Part shown: positions 34,410 through 42,248 of the stretch, piece by piece
Numbering within the stretch: the first letter of the stretch is position 1
How the letters are laid out: each line of letters opens with the position of its first letter
NCBI RefSeq assembly: GCF_004342605.1
Contig: NZ_SLZL01000009.1
Span: forward strand, 169,360-233,359
Direction of reading: 5' to 3'
From: Caulobacter sp. BK020
GTDB taxonomy: Bacteria > Pseudomonadota > Alphaproteobacteria > Caulobacterales > Caulobacteraceae
Length of the DNA: 64,000 nt
Notes under the pieces: model-generated
Seen by the model: only the letters and a program-made list of their open reading frames with translations
Database searches by the model: none
Told to the model about the DNA's origin: nothing
Program-made: the position numbers and the translations under genes

Positions 34410-35683
34410 GCCGCGTTCCTCTTGCGTAGGTCGCGCCCTCGCGCGAACCGGTCCAGGTCAAAGGGTGTCAGGTCGACCGCCGGGGCCGCGCCGCCCATCA
34501 GGGCCGCGACCAGCTCCCCGGTCACCGCCGCGAGGGTCAGGCCCAGATGCTGGTGACCGAAGGCGTAGTAAAGGTTGTCGGCCCGCTGGCTGAGGCCGAT
34601 GGCAGGAAGATAGTCAGGCAGGGTCGGCCGGGCGCCCATCCATTCGGCGACGGGCCCCTCCATCCGCACGCCCAGCTCGGCCAGGTGGCGACGCAGGCGC
34701 GCCCACTTGCGGGGATCGGGCGGCGAGGATTCGCGGCCGAACTCCACGAAGCTGGCGGCCCGCAGCCGGTCGCCGAACCGGGTGAGGATCAGCGAACGGT
34801 CCTCGAACACCACCGGCGGCAGATCGCCCCAGTGCTCCGCCCCGCCTTCGAGATGATAGCCGCGCTCGGCGATCACCGGGGCGGCATGGCCCAGGTCGCG
34901 CAGCAAGGCGCCCGACCCCACGCCGCCGGCGACCAGCACCCGCTCCGGCGCCAGCTGCTGACCGTCCTTGAGCAGGACCTCGACTCGGCGACCGACGGCC
35001 CGCAGGCGCACCGCGCGGCCGGCCCGCCGCTGTCCGCCCAATGCCGTGAAGGCCTCGTCCAGCAAGCCCAGGACCAGGGCGGGATCGCGTACCTGGCCCG
35101 TGTTCTCGAACTGCGCGCCGCCGGCGACCGGGGCTGTGATCCATTGTCGCACCTGCCGCGCCAGCGGATCGGACAGGGCGCTGACCCGGGCCTGGCCGAT
35201 GTCGGCGGCGCGCCAGGCCTCAAGGCCCGCCCGGGCGGTCTCGGGGCTTTCCCAGACGACGAGGTGGCCGCGTTCGACCAGCAAATCGGGACGGTCCAGG
35301 CTCGACGCCAGGCGGCGCCAGGCCGGCAGGGCCTCGTACAGCAGGCTCTTCAGCGCCTGCCTGCCGTGAGCCGCGCCTGTTGGGGTCGAGGCCCTGATGA
35401 AACGCGCCGCCCACGGCCCCCAGGCGGCGATGTCGGCCAGGCGGAAATCCAGCGCGCCGCCCAGCGGAAACAGCCGCCCCAACGCCGAGGCCAAGGCGGC
35501 CGGCGAGGCCAGGGGCTCGACCTGCTCCGTCGCGATGTGGCCGGCGTTACCATAGGAGGCCGGACGGGAGGGACCTTGCGGATCGAGCGTCAGCACCGTC
35601 TCGCCGGTGCGACGCAGGGCCAGAGCGCAAGCCTTGCCAACCACGCCGCCGCCAATCACCAATGTTCCGGCCGTCTGTCCCAC
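34406..35683 (-). CDS. FAD-dependent D-amino-acid dehydrogenase, probable D-hydroxyproline dehydrogenase
   Basis: A 425-residue DadA-like flavoprotein. The N-terminal FAD motif is LVIGGGVVGKACALALRRTG; MGARPTLPDYLPAIGLS and the terminal GHQHLGLTLAAVTGELVA are conserved in the family. Next to the epimerase and deaminase genes it most likely oxidises cis-4-hydroxy-D-proline to 1-pyrroline-4-hydroxy-2-carboxylate. The start is GTG 35683, with GAGG upstream; this leaves the operator at 35709-35727 in the gap to the divergent operon. A general D-amino-acid dehydrogenase is the alternative. Confidence 0.82.
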   Translation of the reverse strand: MGQTAGTLVIGGGVVGKACALALRRTGETVLTLDPQGPSRPASYGNAGHIATEQVEPLASPAALASALGRLFPLGGALDFRLADIAAWGPWAARFIRASTPTGAAHGRQALKSLLYEALPAWRRLASSLDRPDLLVERGHLVVWESPETARAGLEAWRAADIGQARVSALSDPLARQVRQWITAPVAGGAQFENTGQVRDPALVLGLLDEAFTALGGQRRAGRAVRLRAVGRRVEVLLKDGQQLAPERVLVAGGVGSGALLRDLGHAAPVIAERGYHLEGGAEHWGDLPPVVFEDRSLILTRFGDRLRAASFVEFGRESSPPDPRKWARLRRHLAELGVRMEGPVAEWMGARPTLPDYLPAIGLSQRADNLYYAFGHQHLGLTLAAVTGELVAALMGGAAPAVDLTPFDLDRFARGRDLRKRNAA

Positions 35684-35708
35684 CCGGGCTTTACCTCTGC
35701 ATCGCCAT

Positions 35709-35727
35709 TTCGTATACCGTAGACGAA
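35709..35727. promoter_or_regulatory. Operator palindrome between divergent hydroxyproline operons
   Basis: TTCGTATACCGTAGACGAA is a 9+1+9 inverted repeat with one mismatch. Its left half TTCGTATAC is the shared core. A plus-strand promoter TTTACC (35690-35695), 17 bp, TATACC (35713-35718) overlaps it. The location between dehydrogenase and deaminase genes fits control of both by the GntR protein. Confidence 0.65.
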
Positions 35728-35748
35728 GCAGTGAGAGGTGCAAGCCGT

Positions 35749-36663
35749 ATGAGCTCCATGAATTGGTCGGGTGTGTTCCCGGCCGCCACGACCCAATTCA
35801 AGACCGACCTGTCGGTCGACATCGACGCCAGCCAGCAGGTGCTCGACGCCCTGGTCCGCGACGGCGTGCACGGCCTCGTGGTCCTGGGCACCTGCGGCGA
35901 AAACAATTCGCTCGAAGCCGACGAGAAGCGCCAGCTGCTGCAGGCCGCCGTCGAGGTGGTGGCCGGCCGGGTCCCGATCATCGTCGGCGTCTCGGAACTG
36001 ACCACCGCGCGCGCCGCCGCCTTCGCCAAGGACGCCCAGTCGCTGGGCGCCGATGCGCTGATGGTCCTGCCCGCCATGGTCTATGTCCCCACCGAGGCCG
36101 AACTCGAAGCCCACTTCCGCACCGTCGCCCAGGCCTCCGCCTTGCCGATCATGCTCTACAACAATCCGCCCGCCTATCGCGCCGCGATCACCCTGGACGT
36201 GCTGGCGGGCCTGGCCAGCGAGCCGACCATCGTGGCCGTCAAGGAAAGCGCGCCCGATACGCGGCGCTTCACCGACCTGGCCCGCGCCTTCGGCGAGCGC
36301 TTCATCCTGATGGCCGGCCTCGACGACGTCGCCCTGGAAGGCCTGCTGATGGGCGCCCGCGGCTGGGTCTCGGGCCTGACAAGCGCCTTCCCGCAGGAAT
36401 CGGTGGCCCTGGTCGCCGCCGTCGATCGCGGCGACCTGGAGGAAGCCCGGCGCATCTATCGCTGGTTCATGCCGCTGCTGCACCTGGACGCCGAACACGA
36501 CCTGGTGCAGTCGATCAAGCTGGCCGAGCAGATCATGGGCCGCGGATCGGAGCGGGTGCGCATGCCCCGCCTGCCCCTGGCCGGCGCCCGTCGCGCCCAG
36601 GTGATCGCCATGGTCGAGGAAGCCGCCGCCACCCGGCCGCTCCTGACCCAGGCGGCCGCCTGA
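35749..36663 (+). CDS. DapA-family lyase, probable 1-pyrroline-4-hydroxy-2-carboxylate deaminase
   Basis: A 304-residue TIM barrel of the DHDPS/NAL superfamily. The Schiff-base Lys is K165 in IVAVKES; Tyr137 is in MLYNNPPAY; and the substrate loop reads LGTCGENNSLEADEKRQLL. Between a D-hydroxyproline dehydrogenase and a hydroxyproline epimerase it should deaminate 1-pyrroline-4-hydroxy-2-carboxylate to alpha-ketoglutarate semialdehyde. True DapA (lysine pathway) is unlikely in this context. GAGAGG lies ten bases before ATG 35749. Confidence 0.85.
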   Translation: MSSMNWSGVFPAATTQFKTDLSVDIDASQQVLDALVRDGVHGLVVLGTCGENNSLEADEKRQLLQAAVEVVAGRVPIIVGVSELTTARAAAFAKDAQSLGADALMVLPAMVYVPTEAELEAHFRTVAQASALPIMLYNNPPAYRAAITLDVLAGLASEPTIVAVKESAPDTRRFTDLARAFGERFILMAGLDDVALEGLLMGARGWVSGLTSAFPQESVALVAAVDRGDLEEARRIYRWFMPLLHLDAEHDLVQSIKLAEQIMGRGSERVRMPRLPLAGARRAQVIAMVEEAAATRPLLTQAAA

Positions 36664-36699
36664 CCCTCGCCGTCGGAGCGTAAGAGTAAGAGGAAGTCC

Positions 36700-37698
36700 A
36701 TGCGTCACACGTTCTTCTGCATCGACGGCCACACGGCGGGCAATCCCGTGCGCCTGGCGGCCGGCGGCGCCCCGCTGCTGCGGGGCGACACGATGAGCGC
36801 ACGGCGGCAGGACTTCCTCGCCCGCTTTGACTGGATCCGCACCGGCCTGATGTTCGAGCCGCGCGGCCACGACATGATGTCGGGCGGCTTCCTCTATCCG
36901 CCCACCCTGCCCGACTGCGACGCCGGCATCCTGTTCATCGAGACCAGCGGCTGCCTGCCAATGTGCGGGCACGGCACGATCGGCATCGTCACCTTCGCGC
37001 TTGAGAACGGCCTGATCACCCCGCGCGAGCCGGGCAAGCTGCGGCTGGAGGTGCCGGCCGGGGTCATCGACATCGCCTACGAGACGGCGGGCGACCGGGT
37101 CACGGCGGTGAAGATCCGCAACGTCCCGGCCTATCTGGCCGAGGAAGGAGTGGCGATCGACGTCCCGGGCTTCGGCCCGTTGACGATCGACGTGTCCTAT
37201 GGCGGTAACTTCTACGCCATCATCGAACCCCAGGGCGCCTATACGGGCATCGACGCCCTGGGCGCGGCCGAGATCCTGCAGCTCAGCCCGATCATCCGGT
37301 CGCTGGTCCGCGACAAGGTCGAGCCGATCCATCCGCTGGACCCGACCATCCGCGGGGTCAGCCACGTACTGTGGGCCGACGCGCCCCGGGCTCCGGACGC
37401 CGACGGCCGCAACGCGGTGTTCTACGGCGACCGCGCCATCGACCGCAGCCCTTGCGGCACCGGCACCTCGGCGCGCCTGGCCCACTTGGCGGCCAAGGGC
37501 AAGCTGAAGGTCGGCGACGCCTTCGTGCACGAGAGCATCATCGGCAGCCGCTTCGTTGGACGTGTCGAGGACCGGGTCGAACTGGGCGGACGGGACGCGA
37601 TCATCCCGTCGATCCAGGGATCGGCGATCGCCACCGGCCACAACATCCTCTGGATCGACCGCGCCGACCCGTTCTGGGCGGGCTTCCAGGTGATCTAG
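36700..37698 (+). CDS. 4-hydroxyproline 2-epimerase (proline racemase family)
   Basis: A 332-residue cofactor-free epimerase. The two catalytic thiols are C89 in CLPMCGHGTIG and C252 in DRSPCGTGTSAR. The second thiol being Cys separates it from trans-3-hydroxyproline dehydratases, which have Thr there. RTGLMFEPRGHDMMSGGF fits the hydroxyproline epimerase group. It interconverts trans-4-hydroxy-L-proline and cis-4-hydroxy-D-proline, the entry step. AGAGGAAG precedes the ATG; the gene is 36 bp after the deaminase gene. Confidence 0.92.
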   Translation: MRHTFFCIDGHTAGNPVRLAAGGAPLLRGDTMSARRQDFLARFDWIRTGLMFEPRGHDMMSGGFLYPPTLPDCDAGILFIETSGCLPMCGHGTIGIVTFALENGLITPREPGKLRLEVPAGVIDIAYETAGDRVTAVKIRNVPAYLAEEGVAIDVPGFGPLTIDVSYGGNFYAIIEPQGAYTGIDALGAAEILQLSPIIRSLVRDKVEPIHPLDPTIRGVSHVLWADAPRAPDADGRNAVFYGDRAIDRSPCGTGTSARLAHLAAKGKLKVGDAFVHESIIGSRFVGRVEDRVELGGRDAIIPSIQGSAIATGHNILWIDRADPFWAGFQVI

Positions 37699-37722
37699 AC
37701 TCCCGCTGATCCGCCGCGTCGA

Positions 37723-37731
37723 GTATACGAT
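37723..37731. promoter_or_regulatory. ATCGTATAC-type operator before the GntR gene
   Basis: GTATACGAT (reverse complement ATCGTATAC) lies about 50 bp before the GntR start, with a GTATAC palindrome at its centre. This suggests autoregulation of the GntR gene. Confidence 0.5.
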
Positions 37732-37780
37732 AAGGCTCACACCGCACGGGGGCGGTCGCCAAGAGGTTCAGCCTGCGCCA

Positions 37781-38422
37781 ATGAACATCGTCGTCCGCAC
37801 GCTGTCCGACCAGACCTATGAAATCGTCCGGCGCCGCATCCTGGTTGGCGCGATGCAGCCGGGGACCGCCGTTCGCCAGGACGTCATCGCCGCCGAGCTG
37901 GGCGTCAGCAAGATCCCGCTGCGCGAGGCCCTGGGTCGCCTGGAGCAAGACGGCCTGCTCAGCTCCTATCCCAATCGCGGCTACGTGGTCCGCGACCTGT
38001 CGACCGACGAGGCCAGCGAGGTCTTCGCCCTGCGCCTGAAGCTCGAGCCCGGCGCGGTCGCCGAGGCCTGCCTGCGCGCCACCCCGGCCGACCACGCGGC
38101 CGCCGAAAAGGCGCTCTCGGCGTTGGAAGCCGAACTGGCCAGGCCCGACGGCGACCATGTCAGCTTCAACCGCGCCTTCCACCTGGCCTTGGTGCGCCCT
38201 GGCGGTCACATCACCTACCAGCTGATGGAACGGCTGCAGATCCTGGCCGAACGCTATGTGCGGGTGCATCTGGAGCCCCTGGGGCGCGACGAGCGGGCCA
38301 GCCAGGAGCACCGCGAGATCCTGGCCGCCTGGATCCGGGGCGATGCGGCGGCGGTCGAATCCCTGACCGTCAACCACATCCTCGGCACCCTGTCGGACCT
38401 CAAGCAGCAGCTGTCGGCCTGA
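37781..38422 (+). CDS. GntR-family regulator, FCD subgroup
   Basis: A 213-residue regulator. The winged helix covers about residues 5-72 (IVRRRILVGAMQPGTAVRQD, then ELGVSKIPLREALGRLEQDGLL). The C-terminal FCD ligand domain starts near residue 85 with LRLKLEPGAVAEACL and includes the His/Asp metal-ligand pattern (FNRAFHLAL, EHREILAAW). It is third behind the deaminase and epimerase genes, so it is the likely controller of hydroxyproline use. FCD proteins often bind GTATAC-centred sites, which fits the recurring ATCGTATA(C/A) motif of this region. Confidence 0.9.
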   Translation: MNIVVRTLSDQTYEIVRRRILVGAMQPGTAVRQDVIAAELGVSKIPLREALGRLEQDGLLSSYPNRGYVVRDLSTDEASEVFALRLKLEPGAVAEACLRATPADHAAAEKALSALEAELARPDGDHVSFNRAFHLALVRPGGHITYQLMERLQILAERYVRVHLEPLGRDERASQEHREILAAWIRGDAAAVESLTVNHILGTLSDLKQQLSA

Positions 38423-38781
38423 CACCCCAAACTCAATCGAGGCAGTGAACCCGAGGATTTTCGGGGCGTCGATGCGCGCCCTCACGGCGTCACGCAACTG
38501 CGGACAAATTGTCGGAGTTATCAGGCAGATAATACCGGTCCTCCCGCACGAAAGGCGACCTGGAAGAGTCGCTTCTTGCACATGCGGGTTGAATTGGCGG
38601 AGCCGCCAACTGGTCTTGGAACGACATATTCCGGTCGCTCCATAGCGTTTCAAGGTCCTTTTTCGCGCGCCAAATTCTAAAATAAATATTGTGAAAACAA
38701 TCGGTTACTCACGACACAACCGACCAGCCGAACTCATGGCGCGGCCCAGGGTCAATATGGCATTTGTCTGATCGTCGAATG
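38423..38781. other. Leader region of the first TonB receptor, otherwise no gene seen
   Basis: About 360 bp without a coding frame that I can support. It turns AT-rich toward its right end (AAATTCTAAAATAAATATTG), as expected for a promoter region. Confidence 0.5.
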
Positions 38782-38804
38782 TATATTGTATAATTTTTTT
38801 GACG
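38782..38804 (+). promoter_or_regulatory. Shared regulatory element TATATTGTATAA-N5-TTGACG
   Basis: TATATTGTATAA (38782-38793), five T residues, then TTGACG (38799-38804), 59 bp before the receptor ATG. The same layout with identical spacing occurs before the S9 peptidase operon and the second TonB receptor. TTGACG may be the -35 box, or the embedded TATAAT may be a -10; sequence alone does not settle this. Confidence 0.65.
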
Positions 38805-38862
38805 CCGACCTGGAGATGTGTCCAATTTGCAGCCTGGTAATTGTCAGGGGAGAGGACAGTCC

Positions 38863-41592
38863 ATGAGCAGCAGGCACGCCATGATGGTGGCGACGGCCCT
38901 AATCGCGATCACCCTGTGTTCGCCGGCCGTCGCGCAGGACATCAAGTCGACCGACGCAGCGGCCAAGGCGACCGCCGCCGACGAAGCCAACGCCGACGAT
39001 CCGACACTGGTCGACACCGTCATCGTCAAGGGCATCCGGGGCAGCCTGGACGCGGCGACGAAGCGAAAGAAGAACGCGGCCCAGATCGTCGAATCCATCG
39101 AGTCCGAAGACGTCGGCAAGCTGCCCGACAACAACGTCCCCGAAGCCCTGTCGCGCGTCACTGGCGTCCAGATCGAGCGCATCCACGGCGAGGGCACGAA
39201 CATCACCATCCGCGGGATGCAGGGCGTCGCGACGACGATCAACGGCAACAGCAACACCGTCGGCGAAGGGCGCTCGGCCAACCTGGCCGACATCCCCGCC
39301 GAACTGCTGAAGTCCGTCCAGGTCTACAAGACCCGCACCGCCGACCAGGTCGAGGGCGGCATCGCCGGCACGGTCAATGTCGAGCTGCGGCGTCCGCTGG
39401 ACCTGAGGAACGGCCTGACGGTCGCCGGCAGCGTCAAGAACGTCTACGGCAGCACCGGCGACACCAAGAGCCCCTATGCCAGCCTGCTGATCGGCGACCG
39501 GTTCGACACCGGGATCGGCGAGATGGGCTTCCTGATCAACGGCTCCTACACCAGGAACAACTACGAGGAAGACTTCGTCGAGAGCGAGTCGCCCAATACG
39601 TTCTTCGGCACGACTCAGGCGTCCCTACCCGTTAGTCAGCAGAACATCATCGCGCCTTACGCGGTGAACTATGGCGTCGAGACGGGCAAGATCATCCGCC
39701 CGTCGATCAACCTAGTGGGCCAATGGCGCGCCAACGAACATCTGGACTTCGTGATCGAGGGTTCGTACTTCGGCAGCAAGGAAAAGCGCGCGCGCGACCG
39801 CCTGCACGTCACCACCCGACAGGACGGCCATACGGTTTCGAACGTGGTTCTGGCCGACGACGACCGTACCGTCCAGTCGCTGACCCTCAGCCGCGCGGCC
39901 GGCGTCGACGCCAGCGCCCAGTCTTACTATGAGGACGTGACATCGAACAACTACACGACCAATGCCGAGATGCATTGGCACAATGACAGGATCCAGATCA
40001 ACGCCTCGACGCAGTACAACTGGAGCGACACAAAATATTATGGCGTTCTGACCCTGTCGCATTTCCTGGACGCCGGCGGTAATCCGATAAACACCGTCAA
40101 CGTCGATTTGAACTCCGACAAGGTGCCGGGCCGCGGCCCCTACATCACCTTCCCCACCACCGACCTGTCGAAGATCAACAACTACCAGCTCTTCCAGACG
40201 CACGACGAGCGGACCTACGCCAAGAGCCATGAATTCGTCGCCGCCACGGACGCGACGTACCGCCTGAGCGAGGACAAGTTCTTCCGCAGCGCGATGGTGG
40301 GCCTGCGCTACAATGATCGCCATACCACCCGCGACTACGGCTATCGCGACACCTTCCCGACCAGCGGCCTGGCCAATTTCGCACAGGGCGTCGGTGTCGA
40401 GCGGTCAAAGCTCGAGGTCGGAAACTTCTCACCCTCCTGGTACCATCTGTCCGGCAAGGACATCATGGCCAACCTGCCCGCGTTCCGCACCGCCGCAGGC
40501 TGGGACACGGAAAAGCCGCCCAGCAACCTGGGTCAGAGCTATGTCGATGACGAGAAGTCCCTGGCCGGTTTCGTCAACCTGAACTACGGGGTCAAGAGCC
40601 GCTTCCCAATCGACGGCGTGTTTGGGGTCCGGGTGGTCAGAACCAAGGGCACGATCGAGAGCACCAAATACTCGATCGAGAAGTCGCCGACGCCGGAAGA
40701 CCCCGGTCGCGTCGTGGTCATCATCACACCGACCACTGGGGGCGGCGACTATGTCGACGTGCTGCCCAGCCTCAATGGCGTCATTCACTTCACACCCAAG
40801 GTCCAGCTGCGCCTGGCCTACACCTACAACATTCAACGCCCTGACTTCCTGCAGATGTCGTCCTGGAAAACGATCGATACACTGGCTGGCCGGGTCGACT
40901 CCGGCAACCCGGACCTCAAGCCGAACCGCTCGCAGAACTACGACGCCTCGCTGGAATACTATTTCGGTCGTGGCGGCATCGTCTCGCTCGGCGCGTTCCT
41001 CAAGAAGCCCGACGCCTACATTTATTGGGCGTCGCGCACCGAGTTCGTTCCGGAACTGGGCAAAGACGCGATTGTCTCCAAGGTTCGCAACGCCGGCCCC
41101 GGAACGTTCCAGGGCTACGAATTCAACACCTCCGGCTTCTTCGATTTCCTGCCGGGCAAGCTGCATAACTTCGGCGCCAGCGCCAATTTCACCTACATGG
41201 CCAAGGCCACGATCGAATACACCGACTTCACGCCGGAACAGCGGCTGATCCCGGGTGTCTTCGACGCCGACAGCACCTCGAAATATACCTACAACCTGGC
41301 GCTCTACTACGACACGCCGCAGTTCAGCGCCCGGGTCGCGTACAACTATCGTGACCGCTACAAGATTACGGTTTACCAGGACAATCCCGAATACTCGCCC
41401 TACAACGACGCGACCTCGCGCCTTGATGCGGCTGTCAATTGGACGCCGCTCAAGCAACTGACCCTCAGCGTCGAGGGCACCAACCTGACCAAGGAAAACA
41501 ACAACGTCTATTGGGGCCAGAACCGCATGCTGCCCCTGGGCGCGCGGGTCCAGGCCCGCACCATCCAGGTCAGCGCCCGCTTCCGATACTAG
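38863..41592 (+). CDS. TonB-dependent receptor (TonB-Xanth-Caul type)
   Basis: A 909-residue outer-membrane transporter. Signal peptide at residues 1-26 (ending PAVAQ). The plug starts with VIVKGIRGSLDAATKRKKNA, IVESIESEDVGKLPDNNVPE and ALSRVTGVQIER, the mark of the TIGR01782 family used by Caulobacter and Xanthomonas for oligosaccharides. The barrel ends with the C-terminal aromatic VSARFRY. ATG 38863 has GGGGAGAGGA upstream; an earlier Met at 38818 lacks it. Context suggests glycan or glycopeptide uptake from arabinosylated, galactosylated material. Confidence 0.92.
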   Translation: MSSRHAMMVATALIAITLCSPAVAQDIKSTDAAAKATAADEANADDPTLVDTVIVKGIRGSLDAATKRKKNAAQIVESIESEDVGKLPDNNVPEALSRVTGVQIERIHGEGTNITIRGMQGVATTINGNSNTVGEGRSANLADIPAELLKSVQVYKTRTADQVEGGIAGTVNVELRRPLDLRNGLTVAGSVKNVYGSTGDTKSPYASLLIGDRFDTGIGEMGFLINGSYTRNNYEEDFVESESPNTFFGTTQASLPVSQQNIIAPYAVNYGVETGKIIRPSINLVGQWRANEHLDFVIEGSYFGSKEKRARDRLHVTTRQDGHTVSNVVLADDDRTVQSLTLSRAAGVDASAQSYYEDVTSNNYTTNAEMHWHNDRIQINASTQYNWSDTKYYGVLTLSHFLDAGGNPINTVNVDLNSDKVPGRGPYITFPTTDLSKINNYQLFQTHDERTYAKSHEFVAATDATYRLSEDKFFRSAMVGLRYNDRHTTRDYGYRDTFPTSGLANFAQGVGVERSKLEVGNFSPSWYHLSGKDIMANLPAFRTAAGWDTEKPPSNLGQSYVDDEKSLAGFVNLNYGVKSRFPIDGVFGVRVVRTKGTIESTKYSIEKSPTPEDPGRVVVIITPTTGGGDYVDVLPSLNGVIHFTPKVQLRLAYTYNIQRPDFLQMSSWKTIDTLAGRVDSGNPDLKPNRSQNYDASLEYYFGRGGIVSLGAFLKKPDAYIYWASRTEFVPELGKDAIVSKVRNAGPGTFQGYEFNTSGFFDFLPGKLHNFGASANFTYMAKATIEYTDFTPEQRLIPGVFDADSTSKYTYNLALYYDTPQFSARVAYNYRDRYKITVYQDNPEYSPYNDATSRLDAAVNWTPLKQLTLSVEGTNLTKENNNVYWGQNRMLPLGARVQARTIQVSARFRY

Positions 41593-41617
41593 AGAAAATC
41601 GCGCGATATAGGAATCG

Positions 41618-41693
41618 CACGACTTGCTCTAGATTTTTGTTTCGCATCGCTTTTGCGGAAAACCGGCGTCCACTTTTCCGCGCGATGCTCTAG
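41618..41693. repeat. Dispersed palindromic repeat, type 3
   Basis: GCATCGC (41644-41650) pairs with GCGATGC (41682-41688), and inside them GCGGAAAA (41655-41662) with TTTTCCGC (41674-41681). GCTCTAG occurs at both ends. The sequence resembles an intergenic repeat family of alphaproteobacteria. It lies just after the TonB receptor. Confidence 0.6.
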
Positions 41694-41760
41694 GTTTGAA
41701 TATAGGTATCTCGTATCGATACGTACGAGCGCTTATAAAACTCTATTTCAGACAATTCAT

Positions 41761-41796
41761 CCGCCCAATCTCTAGTTTGAGTTTGGGCGGATTTTT
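41761..41796 (+). terminator. Probable rho-independent terminator
   Basis: CCGCCCAA (41761-41768) and TTGGGCGG (41783-41790) form an 8-bp stem with a 14-base loop followed by ATTTTTG. It is 170 bases beyond the receptor stop and would end that transcript. Confidence 0.65.
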
Positions 41797-41861
41797 GTTG
41801 ACCCAATTTAAGATTGAATTGTGGTTTTAAGTGATGACAAGCGGTCACTCGTTCCGATGGG

Positions 41862-42125
41862 ATGATTAGAATGAAGAAGCTTGCTCTTCCGCTTCTATGG
41901 CTGACGCTCGCATCGTCGGCGGCAAATGCTCGTGATCCGGTGTCAGACGCGATGTCGGCTTGCATGAACAGCGCCAACAGCACGTTCATGTTGGAAGACA
42001 ACATTTGCATGAGCCGCTTCGGGAACGCGACAAGCCCCAACGTTCCGGAGCTGATGAAATGCAAAGACTATGCGAGATCTAAATATTTGAACGCGCAATT
42101 GAATTGCCAGAATATCATCGGCTAA
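41862..42125 (+). CDS. Small exported four-cysteine protein
   Basis: An 87-residue protein with a Sec signal peptide (MKKLALPLLWLTLASSAANA from the second Met; ATG at 41862 or 41871). The mature part of about 63 residues has four Cys (SACMNS, DNICMS, LMKCKD, LNCQN), likely two disulfides. No family recognised. Base composition is less GC-rich than the neighbours. It stands alone with a terminator on each side. It could be a periplasmic accessory or a secreted factor. Confidence 0.55.
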   Translation: MIRMKKLALPLLWLTLASSAANARDPVSDAMSACMNSANSTFMLEDNICMSRFGNATSPNVPELMKCKDYARSKYLNAQLNCQNIIG

Positions 42126-42141
42126 TCTCGCTAACGACTTC

Positions 42142-42170
42142 ACGGCAGCTCTCCACGGGGCTGCCGTTTT
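42142..42170 (+). terminator. Rho-independent terminator
   Basis: ACGGCAGC (42142-42149) pairs with GCTGCCGT (42160-42167), followed by TTTT. It lies 17 bases after the stop of the small Cys protein gene. Confidence 0.75.
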
Positions 42171-42248
42171 CAAAGAGAAGATATCGCGCTCGCGAACGGC
42201 TCGCTCAGGCCGGAGAAGCACGCATAGGCTGCAAAAAGACGAAGCGGC

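Noticed and set aside
41712..41723. CGTATCGATACG palindrome as an eighth member of the ATCGTATA motif
   Set aside because: It is a perfect palindrome but its core differs (TATCGATA rather than GTATAC), and it lies after the receptor gene, not in front of one.
41690..42064. Minus-strand frame of 124 codons
   Set aside because: Overlaps the small secreted Cys protein, which has a proper signal peptide and terminator; the antisense frame has no ribosome site or family.
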